Below are positions 1 to 10,955 of a stretch of DNA of 64,000 bases, one piece after another (the first letter of the stretch is position 1; every line of letters begins with the position of its first letter). The stretch covers positions 516,542,815 to 516,606,814 of the forward strand of contig CM077115.1 of NCBI GenBank assembly GCA_039619475.1, given 5' to 3'. This DNA comes from Icerya purchasi (lineage: Eukaryota; Arthropoda; Insecta; Hemiptera; Monophlebidae). The notes under the pieces are model-generated. The model did no database searches. It saw only the letters and a program-made list of their open reading frames with translations, and was not told where the DNA came from. A program made the translations under genes and the position numbers.

Positions 1-163
1 GGCTCTAAAAATAATAACAAATGGTGCTCATAGGCAAGACAAATATATTTTAAGGAGCTCAGATTTCGCGACGATACAGAGTGGAGCAGGCAAAGGAATT
101 ATAAACGACGATCGGGGGAACTAGTGAAAATTCGGACCAGGAACCGAAAATGAACTGAAGTGG
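1..163 (+). repeat. Left terminal inverted repeat of the 3-kb element
   Basis: Pairs with 2887-3049 in reverse complement. The three differences lie near positions 34, 56 and 138. The arm may extend by a base or more beyond the window start, since the right arm has one more C at 3050 that could pair with an unseen G. Confidence 0.9.
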
Positions 164-2886
164 TAAAGTTGCTTCGGTTATATCATTTGGTGGTCGTTCG
201 TTCTTTTCGAAAACACGTCAAACTTCTTTCTCCTTTCGCTCCTTGAAAAATCTGTTACCGTGATGACGTTTTCATTCTGTGTGTCTAATGTTCTCCATAT
301 TTTACTTACGGTTTCCACGTCTCCGTAAATCTCAAATACAATTTAAATTTTTCGTCGATTTTCGAATATTATTCAGACTAATAAAACGCTATTCCTATTT
401 TTCTGTTTCCGAGAACTGTCTATTAAACCGAAGTAAAATCACAATTGTCTGCTCCTACTAACGTTAAAATAATGTCTCAATAAAGCGGGATATAATTACC
501 GAGAAACATGTGTAACGAGAACACGTTTTTTTATTTAGCGACATTTGTAATGACTTTTATGTCGCATTTTTGTAATTTTAATATAAAACGACCGACTCCA
601 TTCGATACCTCGTCATCAAGAAGTGTGCGGAATTAAGGAAAAAAAAGCATAACCGAAATTCAGAGCGATATTTTGTAGTCGCAAAGCTGCGCAGCCCTTT
701 TCCGCTTCGCCTCGTATGATTTTGGATTTTCGTGATTCCAAAACCACTGCCATTGTTCCCGAATTCCTTTCGGAAAACGTAATTAAACTGGCGAAAGGTG
801 TTCTATATTTCTGTTTTATGAAAAAAATTTTACTCTGCCCGTTAGACTCCTGTTGAAGAAACCTTCTTTATCCTCGTCCGAAGAACCGGTGTCGCAATCT
901 TAATCTTTCTTTTCCGTTTTCGTCGCCGCCACCATTTACGTTCCCGGTAATTTTCATTTTTCATTATTTCCGACTTGCTCGGTACATTTCTCTCTCTGCA
1001 TCAATTTTTACTCTTTCTCCACTCGATTCGGTACCGCTTTTTTCCTCTGTAGAGCTTCCTCGGTCATCGTTTTCTAAACGAACTGGTTGTTCTTCAGTTT
1101 AGGTTATTACGGGGGGGGGGGGCGCCAGAGTTAATTAATCTCTTTGTCTTAAAAATTTCCATTTAAGATTTGCGCATGAGTATTTGTATGTATGTCTGTC
1201 GGATAACTTTTCTAATGATTACTCATACTTCGTCCGTGTCGGTTCAATCTGAATCATTTTCAGTTTCCTATAATTGATCTAGTTCGTATTCCAACACCTT
1301 AATTCCTTTCTATATTATTTTATGTGAAAAAGGTGCTAATCTCTCTTTTTGAGTGTTGTTTGTTGTAGTACTCTTTCCGAGACAGAATTATACCTTATTT
1401 AATACATTCCACACCTGCAACTTCTGCCACTAGTTCTTTCATCTATTAACCGACTAAAGTTTTAAAAAAAGAAAACGTAAAATCGTTCCTACCACGTTTA
1501 GTTTGCGGACGGGTACGGTGAGTAGATGTATATATATAAAAAAGGGAAACAGACATCTAGAGATAAATTTTAATGGTAAATTTTTTCGGCATCTCTGGAT
1601 ATTGCGAAAGTCTAGATAAAAACACGCTATTATAAGAATGATTTTAATGTGCGAGCAAAGAGATAATATCAGACACAAAAATTATCGCATATAATGCTAA
1701 TGAATTCAGTTACATCATGTTACGGAATAATGCAAACGTGCAATTAGAGAGATTCGCAATTAGCGGGTGGGGAGAGGGTGAGTAGGAAGGACGACGTTGG
1801 AAATTTTTCGTCGAACGAGAGAATATGTGAGGGGGAGGGGGCAATATTAAAAATACGTTTGTTACAACATTAGAAAGATACAGAGAAGGCGGAAATGAAA
1901 TATCAGAGTAGGTAGAGCAACATGATGAGCACGAGCGAGCGACGAGAGATAATCGGAAAGCAGACTGCCATCGCATGGTTGATTATTACTTGAGAGAGTC
2001 GGCTCGTCTCAATTTCCTTCAACGATAACACAATGCGCTAGAGCATTGTGGTCGTCGCCTTTCACGGCGCTCTCGTAGAAAAGGAAAAAAATTCCGCTTA
2101 AAGTTTCTCCTTTCTGGCCAATAAAAGCATCCTTTTGCAAGCGAAAGAGCAGGAGCATTTCCGCGAATTTCGCCGCTACAACGAAAAACCACATTGATAA
2201 AGGCATGCCCAGTGCGCGCTGTTGAAAAGTTTAAAACGACCACAGCCGAGGACAAATTCTATCTTTTGCACGATGCTCTCTAGGAACTGTAAATGTTAAC
2301 AATTAAGCAACTTGTGCAATCGAGAAATGGCACAGCCACTAAATGTCGACACTTTAGCTATCCGCGCTCAAATCTTTTATATTTTCCGACTTTTGATTCA
2401 CGTTTTTCACACGCTCATCTTCGCCACGTTCTCTGTGGTGGGGCTCCACATAAGAGTTCCATTTCTCAGACCTTCCCTCAGCGACGTTGATGCATTAGGC
2501 AGAATAATCAGCCCCCCCGGACATAATCACACAATCGTAATGATCCTTGTAGGCCTTCCACATTTGTTCGTTACACAGTTCGGCTATAATCTTCTTCTCG
2601 TAAAAAAATATTGTCACCCGTGTCTAATTTCAGTTCCATTTGTCGTCTGCACTGCCGTTCGGTTTTCGATCTACGTCTGGTTATTATTGCATTTGCTTTT
2701 GTTGATGTCCAATTTCAGACGCTCCTAAACAAGCTTTCATTATTTTCTGCCTAATTCCAGAGTAGGTTGGATTTGCCGAAAATCTTTCCGGTTTCGTTAT
2801 GTTAGTTCAGTTTCGTAGGCCAACATAGAGATATGGAACTCTATTTCCATCTCCATTTATTATTGATCTCTTGAGATAGCGTTTTT

Positions 2887-3049
2887 CCACTTCAGTTCAT
2901 TTTCGGTTCCTTGTCCGAATTTTCACTAGTTCCCCCGATCGTCGTTTATAATTCCTTTGCCTGCTCCACTCTGTATCGTCGCGAAATCTGAGCCCCTTAA
3001 AATATATTTGTCTTGTCTATGAGCACCATTTGTTATTATTTTTAGAGCC
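2887..3049 (-). repeat. Right terminal inverted repeat of the 3-kb element
   Basis: Reverse complement of 1-163 with three mismatches. It ends in TTTTTAGAGCC followed by unrelated sequence. Confidence 0.9.
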
Positions 3050-3470
3050 CAACGCATCCTACTAATCTGTAATTAATATTACGCGGCATATTAAATGTCG
3101 ACGCTGTTATTAATTGCATCGTCACGTAGGAAAGGAGTTCGAATAAGTTCTTTTTGTCTTAAAAATCAATCGAAATAAAACTAAAACTTACATGTAACGC
3201 AGTTTTGGTGTATTTTGCTTAACGAGATATATAGCTGATAAATTTGCACTAGCCCCCTGGATCCGCGCAATGGAAGTCGACACAATTGGTAAGTGAGAGT
3301 TAAGTTGCAACGCGAATAACAGAATCACAGTCATCATATACATATTTATGTCAGCAGAGAAGGTGTATTAGAACGAGGGGGAGGAAAGAAGCAAAAAACG
3401 ATGAATCAAAAACATGAAAAAAACCCAGAAAAATACAAAAAAAGGGAAAGAATGAGATTCGAGTAGACGC
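3050..3470. other. No gene seen; AT-rich spacer
   Basis: Between the right arm of the 3-kb element and the tail of the next LINE I see no recognisable coding or repeat structure. Confidence 0.5.
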
Positions 3471-4395
3471 TTTTTTTTTCATTCTCCCACCTTTTTGGGC
3501 ATGCAAGCCAATGACCTAGAAACAACAACAAGGAGGAAAAGAGCCGCCAGTTAAATTTTGATTCAGTTCGATACGGCGGCAATATAAAGGAACTGCTAGT
3601 GGATGAAATAATGGATGGCGAAGAGGAAAGGATAAAGTATAAAAAATGCGCAATGTGGAGCGCAGGGAGTTTGAGTTTCGAGATAGACAAGAATGTAAAA
3701 TACAACATTCGACAGAAAGGAATTGACATTCAAAAAAGAAAAAAAGTGTGATTGGCGTCGCAAACCACCGCTTCATTGATTTGGACAATTTGGAAAGGGG
3801 ACAATAGCGAAAACGAGAGGAAGGCAGAGCAGAATAGCCAAAACGCGAGCGAATTTTAGAAACGACAACAGAACGGGGAAGTGAAATAACCCGGGGGATC
3901 AGAAGGAAGATTAGGTTGTACAGACAGATAAAAGAATTGATCGCGTTACAGGATATTTGTCGAAAGTTTTCAGGTGAAATTTTTTACATATTCGGGTTAG
4001 AGGATGGAATTTTTTAAAAAAAGGAACCGGAGAAGTCCCGAGCCAATGAATATCCGTTGTCTCATTACCTTTAATGCTGATGCGGCTGGGAAGCCGCAGC
4101 AAATCAACACAGAGATGGAGTAGCGAGAAGAAAGGCAATGGATAAGGCAGCGTATGCGAAGAATGATGAAATTGGAAAAGTGATCAGCAGACAGAGAGGA
4201 GCTGTGCTGATCGCTTGAAGAGCAGTCGTGGAGTAGTCGTAAATAATCAAATAATTGGAAAACAGAAAAACAAACGACTGGAGGAATCGAAAATAACAGT
4301 GCGAATTATGAAGATAGGAGGAAGACGAAGTGATTCCGATCCGTTTTGAAATCCGGGAGGACAAAAGGAGCTCCAACGTGCCCAAGAGCCATCAT
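3471..4395 (-). pseudogene. LINE 3' fragment: RNase H domain and C-terminus, decayed (family copy a)
   Basis: Read on the minus strand, 4385-4104 gives a stretch with DYSTTALQAIS, resembling the D-S-x-S-A-L-Q-A-I region of LINE-encoded RNase H. After a frameshift, 4138-3911 gives SRISIKGNETTD, the G-N-E-x-A-D region. A further frame (3788-3516) carries the C-terminal tail, with SQFLSVECCILHS. The copy ends with an A-run (T-run on the plus strand, 3471-3479). Several frameshifts and stops make it a dead, 5'-truncated copy. Similar tails lie at 8.7-9.5, 18.9-19.7 and 56.9-57.6 kb, so this is one dispersed LINE family. RNase H points to the I/R1/LOA side of non-LTR elements; the exact clade is inference. 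Confidence 0.75.
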
Positions 4396-5859
4396 CCATG
4401 AAAATGGTTACATGCGATGGAAATTGGATTGTTTTTGTTTTCTATAAAGCGATGGATGTAAAATTACAGCGTAATATCGAATTGCCATTTTTGTGTGCGC
4501 ATAAAAAATTTTACGACGTCTCGGAGCGTGCAAACATCCACCGTATTATTTCAGTTTCGTGCTTTTTTCACATTTTATCGGTTGATCCGCTGACGACTAT
4601 ATGAACAGTAGATTGTAGAAACGAAAAGAACAGCTTCCCCTGAGCGAGCAAGAATATTAGAAAAAGGTGTTTATTAGACGTACATGTTTTTTTAATGCGA
4701 AAAAGTTTTTTTAAGCAGACGGTTGACATGGATTAATTAAAAGTGTGTGCAGTGTCTACCTTCTTCCATATATCAAATCAAATCATTTAGATGAACAATT
4801 TTAATTCCTTAATTTATATTAATGCGCTTGTGTTACATAGTATGTACGTCTGTAGGTGCCATGGATGTGTATATGTGTCATATGTGATTGGTCCACAGTG
4901 TGTGCGTATATATGAAGGTGCGTACTGAGAAGATATTTTAAATTTATTTTTGTATCGATCGTTTGATAAAATTATATTAATTCGTTACATAGCATATGTG
5001 TATTCTTATGTGTTACATGGTGAGTGTATGTATATGTGTTTTATATGTGATTGGTGTGTGTGTGTGTGTGTATTAAAGTGTGCTCTGCTTCAAGCTTATG
5101 TATTGTTATGTATTTATTATATACACATGTATATAGATCTGATGTTGTGTATACCGCTATTAAATAAATAGAAAATAAATAAATGAACACGGTGGTCTTG
5201 TTTCGATTGTTCCGAATTTATTCTCTTAGATGAAGAACATTCCGAAGGACTATGGAAAAATACTGAAAATTCTTGGTACGGTCATCAATATTTCACTCGA
5301 CTTTTCGTGTCGAAGCTCGGCGCAATAATAAATAGTACGTGTTTAAAATATTATCACCATGCACACCTTCTACATGCTTTCGCTCACCTTAATAAACTCT
5401 TCACCGATTCTGCATTCTTCGAAATCCATTTTTTGAATAGTCCTATTTCTTCTTCGCTTCGGCCATCCTCTGAAAACAGCAGCCATGTTTCGATTTTATC
5501 CCCTCTTCCTCTAGCACTACAACTTAATCACTTCGTAATACGACAATCATCTCTGTTTATGGTTTTCTTCTACTCTACTAGGTTAGCGCGCTGGCCTACA
5601 ATACTTAATAAACCGGAAATGTCATAGATTATCTCGTTCCGGATGCAAATCGCTGTCCCAGTGATATATACCTATCATCTGAAATTGGATTAGCTACGAG
5701 GAATCTGGGAAAGTAAAAGCGACTTTTGAGAGAAAGAAACTAGTCCCGGTGATGCTAATTTTAAGTACATTATGAAAAGCTTAATTCCATGATACCCCCT
5801 ATAAAAGGGGGTATAATTGTTCATTACAGCTCTTTTTTCTTTCATGTAGTCTAACATCT
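4396..5859. other. No gene seen; TG-rich duplicated stretch and a small hairpin
   Basis: 4831-5090 holds two diverged copies of a TATGTG-rich segment (about 4830-4925 and 4985-5090, sharing TATGTGATTGGT), the second ending in a (TG)n run near 5052-5070. 5792-5814 is a perfect 9-bp stem, ATACCCCCT / AGGGGGTAT, around a 5-base loop. A 106-codon frame at 5307-5627 is unrecognised and probably chance. Confidence 0.5.
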
Positions 5860-6620
5860 GCGAACTCTTTGCGGACCAGGAAAGCTAGAAAATCTTGAGA
5901 TGCGCAGATTAAAGATTCATGTACTTGGCCTAAGGGAACCGGAAATATCACATCTGATGATGTATTTTTCAGACGATAGAAGTGGAAAACACCAACGTGG
6001 GGTTGTAATAATGATCAACAAAGCGTGGTACAACAGTATTACTGCTTTCGCAATAATACTCTGATCGAGTATTATTGCTACGACTGAAAGTGTACACTCA
6101 GTAGACATCAGCATCATAAAAGTATATGCAACTACGATAGTTGAAGCACCGGATGATGAATTAGAACAATTTCATACAGATATAGAAACAATACATAAAA
6201 ATTGTAAGAGGCACGAGGAGGCTCTATATAGCTGATAGGCGAAATGCCAAAGGAAACACAATAACAAAGTGACTGGTCCATTTGGATTTTGTAGAAGAAA
6301 TGACCGGGGGGATACAATTTTGCCAGCAAAAGAAACTAACGATTACTAACACCTATTTCAAACTACCACACCTAGAAGGCTAAACACGCGTGGAAATCAA
6401 ATGATACACCAGCAGCAATAGTTCGAAATCAAATTGACCAGATAATAGTGAACACACGCTTTAGGAATAGCGCAGTATTAGCAAAGTCTATTATGCCCAG
6501 TGCTGATGCAAAAACAGATCACAATCTAAAGTTGCAATACGAATAAAATTTTAAAAAATCAGAAAGAGCCAAAAGTCAGGTATAGACCAACAGTTGCCGC
6601 AAAATCAAAAAATCTAAGAA
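5860..6620 (+). pseudogene. RTE-like LINE: decayed AP-endonuclease domain
   Basis: From about 5900 a frame reads MRRLKIHVLGLREPE, then YFSDDRSGKHQRGVVIMINK and WYNSITAF; after frame changes come VDISIIKVYATT, DDELEQFHTDIE, a degenerate GDFN-like patch (IGEMPKET) and a region with NTYFKLP-like and RNQID-like remnants. This order matches the apurinic-type endonuclease at the N-terminus of insect RTE-like LINEs, which nicks the target DNA to prime reverse transcription. Stops and frameshifts are frequent, so the copy is inactive. It is followed after about 240 bp by a reverse transcriptase remnant in the same direction, so most of the polymerase has been deleted. Confidence 0.8.
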
Positions 6621-6849
6621 AAAGTGGAAGAAGAAGTTAACTATAAAATAAAAAAAAAAAAAACATACACGGGATACGGATGATATAAAGGATTGATGGG
6701 AAATATGCAATTAATAATACTACAAAGAAACACCTAACGAAAAAGTGAAACAAGAATTGTAAAAAATGGAGATGACATTGGAAATATTGGAATTAATTGA
6801 GTATGGATGGAATTTTTTACAAGGACGAAATAAAGGAATAAGAATTCGA

Positions 6850-7015
6850 GGAGAAAAAATTGCAGCAATATGCTGATGATACTGCACTGCTGGCAGAGAG
6901 TATCGAAGACCTCTACAGGGACTACTGGAATCGCATTCCCTTGAAAGTGGAAAAAAGGGACTCAGCATAAACATCAAGAAAGCCCGTGGTGGCCTCAAGA
7001 CAATTTTAATTACAT
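6850..7015 (+). pseudogene. RTE-like LINE: reverse transcriptase remnant with YADD motif
   Basis: The frame reads LQQYADDTALLAESIEDL and, in another frame, a stretch ending in GLSINIKK, matching the catalytic YADD box and following helix of an RTE-like reverse transcriptase. YADD holds two of the catalytic aspartates. The upstream fingers and palm are missing, and a 15-base A-run at about 6650-6664 lies in the gap. It is most likely the same insertion as the endonuclease remnant upstream, internally deleted. Confidence 0.75.
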
Positions 7016-7510
7016 TTTAAAAAAGCTTATAAAGTCATCTACTTGTTCCAGAATCTTTGAAATCAGCTTGCCTACAAGAGTCCGCGACACAGTGAGACAT
7101 TATTTTCATGTTTTCCCTTAAAAGTGGGCTTTGTACAGCACCATTCAGGTGTCCACCGACACATTACAATGTCGCTCGCTTCGCGGCCTCCGTCGACAAA
7201 CGTCCCTGTGCAACCTGTGATTTCCTTTATACATATTATATCGCAACGTATGCGCAAAAATATACATTTAACAACTAACTGCCGCTAGTACAAGGTTCCC
7301 CTTATTTACATCATTATCGTAAAGAGTTAGTAATAGTGAGGAAATTACTTTTGAAAAATACACAAACCTATGATCTTCACAGGTCTCTTTACAAGTCGTT
7401 ATAGGAAACACTTTTATCTACTTCTGTTGCATGCATACTACTCGCGTATGTGGGAAATCGGTCTCATTAAATGCTCTCTTATTAGTAATCAGTCGTATCT
7501 AAGTAAATAC
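7016..7510. other. No gene seen
   Basis: A 61-codon minus-strand frame at 7072-7257 is unrecognised; no repeat structure is obvious. Confidence 0.4.
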
Positions 7511-7739
7511 ATGAAATTTTCGTAACGATTTTCTGTGACGCTCCATTTCGTGACGCTTTTCGAGTTCATGTGGTAAAGACATGAAAAAACGTCATTCTTT
7601 CCGATTGTGCAACAAAAAAATAAATAAATAAATAAAAATAAATCTTTATTAAATGTAATAGTGTTTTATCTTTAAAACGAGACTAGTTTGGTTATTGCGC
7701 CGTTATTAGAGTTTAATCTTCTAGAAAGTCCGTCCAATG

Positions 7740-8015
7740 TTGATGTTTTGAGACAACAAAGGGATCACATTATTTTGGTGGAATTCATGGAGCGTAAACA
7801 GACCATTAACGGCCTAAACTACTGGAAACTCTCATCAATTTAAGGAAAGAGATAAAAATTTAGAAAGCAATTCAACTGTTGCATGACAATGCACGGCCAC
7901 TCACTGCGAACATTACCAAAGAACTAACCGCCGAGTTGTCAATTGAATGCACCCTACAGTTCGGACCTTGCCCAAGAGATAACGCTTTAGTTTCTCAATT
8001 AAAACAGAAAAAAAT

Positions 8016-8022
<7 letters not shown>
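7740..8022 (+). pseudogene. Mariner-like transposase relic (central part)
   Basis: Frames give HIILVEFMERKQTING, then LLHDNARPLTANITKEL and FGPCPRDNALV. These correspond to the mariner region that includes the second catalytic aspartate (HDNARPH in intact copies, here HDNARPL) and a ruined version of the P-Y-S-P-D-L segment that should hold the third. At least one stop and a frameshift break it. It runs straight into a (TA)n tract at 8023, and no terminal inverted repeats were found. Confidence 0.7.

Positions 8023-8081
<59 letters not shown>
8023..8081. repeat. (TA)n microsatellite
   Basis: About 29 TA dinucleotides without interruption. Confidence 0.95.
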
Positions 8082-8084
<3 letters not shown>

Positions 8085-8469
8085 GCGGACGACTAATTGC
8101 TTAAAAATATCGAGTTACTAGAATATCCAAAGAACCGGACGGAAAATGTTATAGGGTAAGTGTTGAAGAGTTGGTGGTTCTTATATCAAAAACTTTGTAA
8201 AATGTTCAAGCAATAAAATGTAAGTTTTGAATTTAATTTTCGTTCATTATTACGTCAACGCGACGGATTTTGGAACCTTACTTTCTGCGTGACCCTTGTA
8301 GGCACGATGTATCAATTCGGATTCAACATCCATTCTATTTCGTAACGTTTTTCGAGTTTATGTGCCAAAGTAAAGACATAGACATGGAATTTTCGTAACA
8401 TTTTTCTGTGACGCTTCCATTTCGTAACGCTTTTCGAGTTTATGTGCCAAAGTAAAGACATAAAAATGC

Positions 8470-8710
8470 CAAAGAACTACTCCTTAACGGTAGGGAAATT
8501 GAACGAGTAGGAAAATACAAGTATGTAGGCTGTTGGAAAACGGAAGATAATGACCCTGACATAGACGTAAAAACGCGCATCGAGATAGCCCGGGATGTAT
8601 TTATGAAGTTGAAGAATGTACTTTGCGACTGAAAAAATTAAATCTGGAAATCGAGAAGAAGGTGTTACGATGTTATGTATGGTCCTTGTACTCCTATATG
8701 GGCGTCAGAC
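8470..8710 (+). pseudogene. RTE-like LINE fragment (post-RT region)
   Basis: The frame reads LNGREIERVGKYKYVGCW, then DIDVKTRIEIARDVFMKL and, after a stop, LNLEIEKKVLRCYVWSLYSY. This is the region just after the polymerase of RTE-like LINEs: the K-Y-L-G-C-W segment, then the conserved R-C-Y-V-W-S. It is cut off at about 8710, where the next LINE piece starts. The longest clean frame is 127 codons (8623-9006) and fuses this tail to the next element's RNase H by chance. Confidence 0.75.
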
Positions 8711-9549
8711 AAAAGGATATAATATATGGAAAAGCGTATTTCATAATTCGAAAAGTAAACAACATTTCTCCAGATTCCTCTTGTCCTCGGACTACTCGAA
8801 AAATGTTTTATTGGCTATCTCCCTTTCCTACTCATGTCGCTGATCCCATTATTCTCCGAATACGCTTATTAATTTCCAATTTATTTGCATCCCGTTTTAT
8901 CGAAATCGATCTATTATGGATTCCCGATTATTGCGCCATTCCTGGCAACGAGTTGGTTGACTCATTAGCACGTTCGGCGGCGATGAATGGTGTGTCTATT
9001 CATTAGTAGATTTCCTGCTCAAACTCGCTACTGTCTCTCTTATCGTTCCCATCACGATTTCTGGACCGAATTCTATCCTTCATTCTTTACCAATCCTCGA
9101 TCTTTTTACTATACAGCCCTTTCCTTCCTCTCTACCCCCTGGTTTAATCCAATCTTTTTCCCTACCTTAGCCGTGTTCGATTATTTCCTCTATAGTTCGC
9201 CTGCGGCTTAATCGTAGTTTGCTTCCGGCTTCTCTTTTTCTCTCGTTCAATCGCCTTTGTGTGACCCTTCCCAGAGCTTAATTATACCTGCGATGCGAAT
9301 CACGTCTTGTTCGAATGCCCCTTTATTTCCTTCGAACGTGCTACCCTGTATTCGAATCATCTGTGCCTTGGCTTCATCCTACTCTCCTTATAGTGCCCAC
9401 GCCATTCTTGCATTCCTCTCTTTCAATATATTTCCTTTGTTAGCTTTATCTCCTCAATTTTTAATTTTTTCCCCTTATATTATAATGGACATTGTCTGCG
9501 TTGGGTAAGTTCCACTATTGATGTGCTCCAACAAAAAAAATAAATAAAT
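8711..9549 (+). pseudogene. LINE 3' fragment: RNase H end and C-terminus (family copy b)
   Basis: 8895-9000 encodes FIEIDLLWIPDYCAIPGNEL, then VDSLARSAA, the terminal motif of a LINE RNase H. Further on, in a different frame, CDANHVLFECPFISFERATL gives the short C-terminal Cys/His tail shared with copies d and f. The copy closes in an A-rich tail at 9531-9549. The nuclease degrades the RNA of the RNA-DNA hybrid during element copying. Upstream domains are missing (5' truncation) and frames are broken. Confidence 0.75.
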
Positions 9550-10955
9550 GAAAAAGCCTTTTTTTTTTTTTTTTTTTAATTCGGCCTCACTTAACTTTGC
9601 CTTCTTGGCTACCTTTCCGGTAACTACCTTTTTTCTTCTCGTGCTGACTTTTCCTGCAGCCTTCTTTTCCTTCTGCAGTTCACTAAGCGCTTTTCCTTCC
9701 CGACAAAGCATTTCCCTCCTTTTATATTTCCGTACTTCTCGACTACTGCCTGGACGATGATCTTAGTATTCGACACTATTATTAATCGCCTCTGCTCTTA
9801 ACTTAATAATGTTCCTATTGCTACCGATTCGCGAGAATTTTAAGTAAAAGTGGAAATAGAGAGAAAAAAAAAACCCCTCTATAAAACCGATGCGATGATT
9901 TTAAAATGCGTTTTTTTTCCTTGGCCTTTTTTGTAAATGTTTCCGGTTCCGGGTAAATTCCAAAATTGGCGTTGCTTCCGAACAACCGAGCATTATTTAA
10001 AAAGTAATCGTACATATCTAATTATCGTCCCAATTCGTTGTGGTTTCATTTTTTTCCCTTTACCAACCGTCCGATTTTTAATTCCTTCTGGTAATAAAGA
10101 AGCTTTTTAAAAGTTTTCCTTAATCAGAGTCCGAAGCAGCAAAATAATTTAATAAAACCGACAGGACATTGGCGAAAGAAAAGAGACGCATTTACTCACC
10201 GATGCAGGATAAAATATCGTAGTACGCTCCTCCGCATTTGTTTCGAAAGCGGTGTGGACTGCGGGCAAAATTTAATCAGACGACATTTCATCGGGATCAG
10301 TAGTGTGGTTATCTGTTTAAACATAGGTCTCGTTTTGTTTTCGAAATGCCGGTAAATTAGCTGGTTTATTTTCTAGCCCTTGCTAATGAAGAACACATTG
10401 TGTAGCCCCCATTATTTACAATCAGTAGTCGTCAGCATTGCATGGACCACGAATGCCTCAAATTATCATCCTTTTCCTACATCCGCCCAAGAAATTTATG
10501 AACGCCGCGTAATCGGCGTCTTTTTTTTTTTTCGTTACACAACAATTACTAATAATTTGAAATATTTTAAATTAAAATTAAATTACACTCTAGACCAAGT
10601 AACGAAATTACATTTAGAATAAACGAGAGTTCTTGAACACTAAAAATTGCTTTAAAGCTTCCGTAATGGAGCAGATTTTTAAGGACATTTTTTCTTTTAA
10701 TTAGCGACATAAATTTCAACATTTTTTCGAATATCGTTATTTGATTTTTTTTGGGGTTCATTATTCAAAGACCATTTCGGTTAAATTTGAGAAGCGTTTT
10801 CAGAAAATATTCCGTTTACACGATAGAGACTGATAACTCCTAGTCAACAGCAGTCTGTGCCGCTTAATACCTCGATGATATACTATGGTTAAGAGAAGCA
10901 TTGATAGAAGATGCTCAATTTTCATCGCGGAAACAACCGCTCCTGTAAGCGCCGT
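9550..10955. other. No gene seen; AT-rich
   Basis: Contains a T-run at about 9559-9578 and short frames only (up to 83 codons). The phrase CTGCGGGCAAAAT at about 10258 recurs at 40,095 in the CpG-rich stretch. No domain is recognisable. Confidence 0.45.

Larger units (their letters stand above)
1..3049. mobile_element. 3-kb element with 163-bp near-identical terminal inverted repeats, no recognised transposase
   Basis: Bases 1-163 and the reverse complement of 2887-3049 align without gaps, with only three mismatches. The arms begin GGCTCTAAAAATAATAAC and end at GAACTGAAGTGG; just inside them similarity stops abruptly, as expected of real terminal repeats. The left end sits at the window edge, so the true first base and the target duplication cannot be seen; the right flank continues CAACGCATCC. 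The 2.7 kb interior (164-2886) contains only short frames, the largest of 138 codons at 2312-2728, none of which I recognise. Long terminal repeats of this kind occur in Mutator-like and foldback DNA transposons, but the superfamily is open. The near identity of the arms suggests recent insertion or arm homogenisation. It is most simply read as a non-autonomous element. Confidence 0.8.
7512..8466. repeat. Direct repeats (TTTTCGTAACG / TTTCGAGTTTATGTG type) flanking a mariner relic
   Basis: A segment of about 80 bp at 7512-7595 recurs at about 8333-8378 and 8385-8466, all in the same orientation. They share TTTTCTGTGACGCT, CATTTCGTRACG, CGAGTTYATGTG and AAAGACAT. The last two copies are adjacent, 80 bp apart. 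A mariner relic and a (TA)n tract lie between the first and second copies. Whether this marks a tandem expansion, long flanking repeats of a larger element or a gene-conversion product cannot be decided here. Confidence 0.65.

Noticed and set aside
2312..2728. 138-codon frame inside the 3-kb element as its transposase
   Set aside because: No recognisable catalytic or DNA-binding motif; far too short for a transposase of an element this size; overlaps another frame on the same strand.
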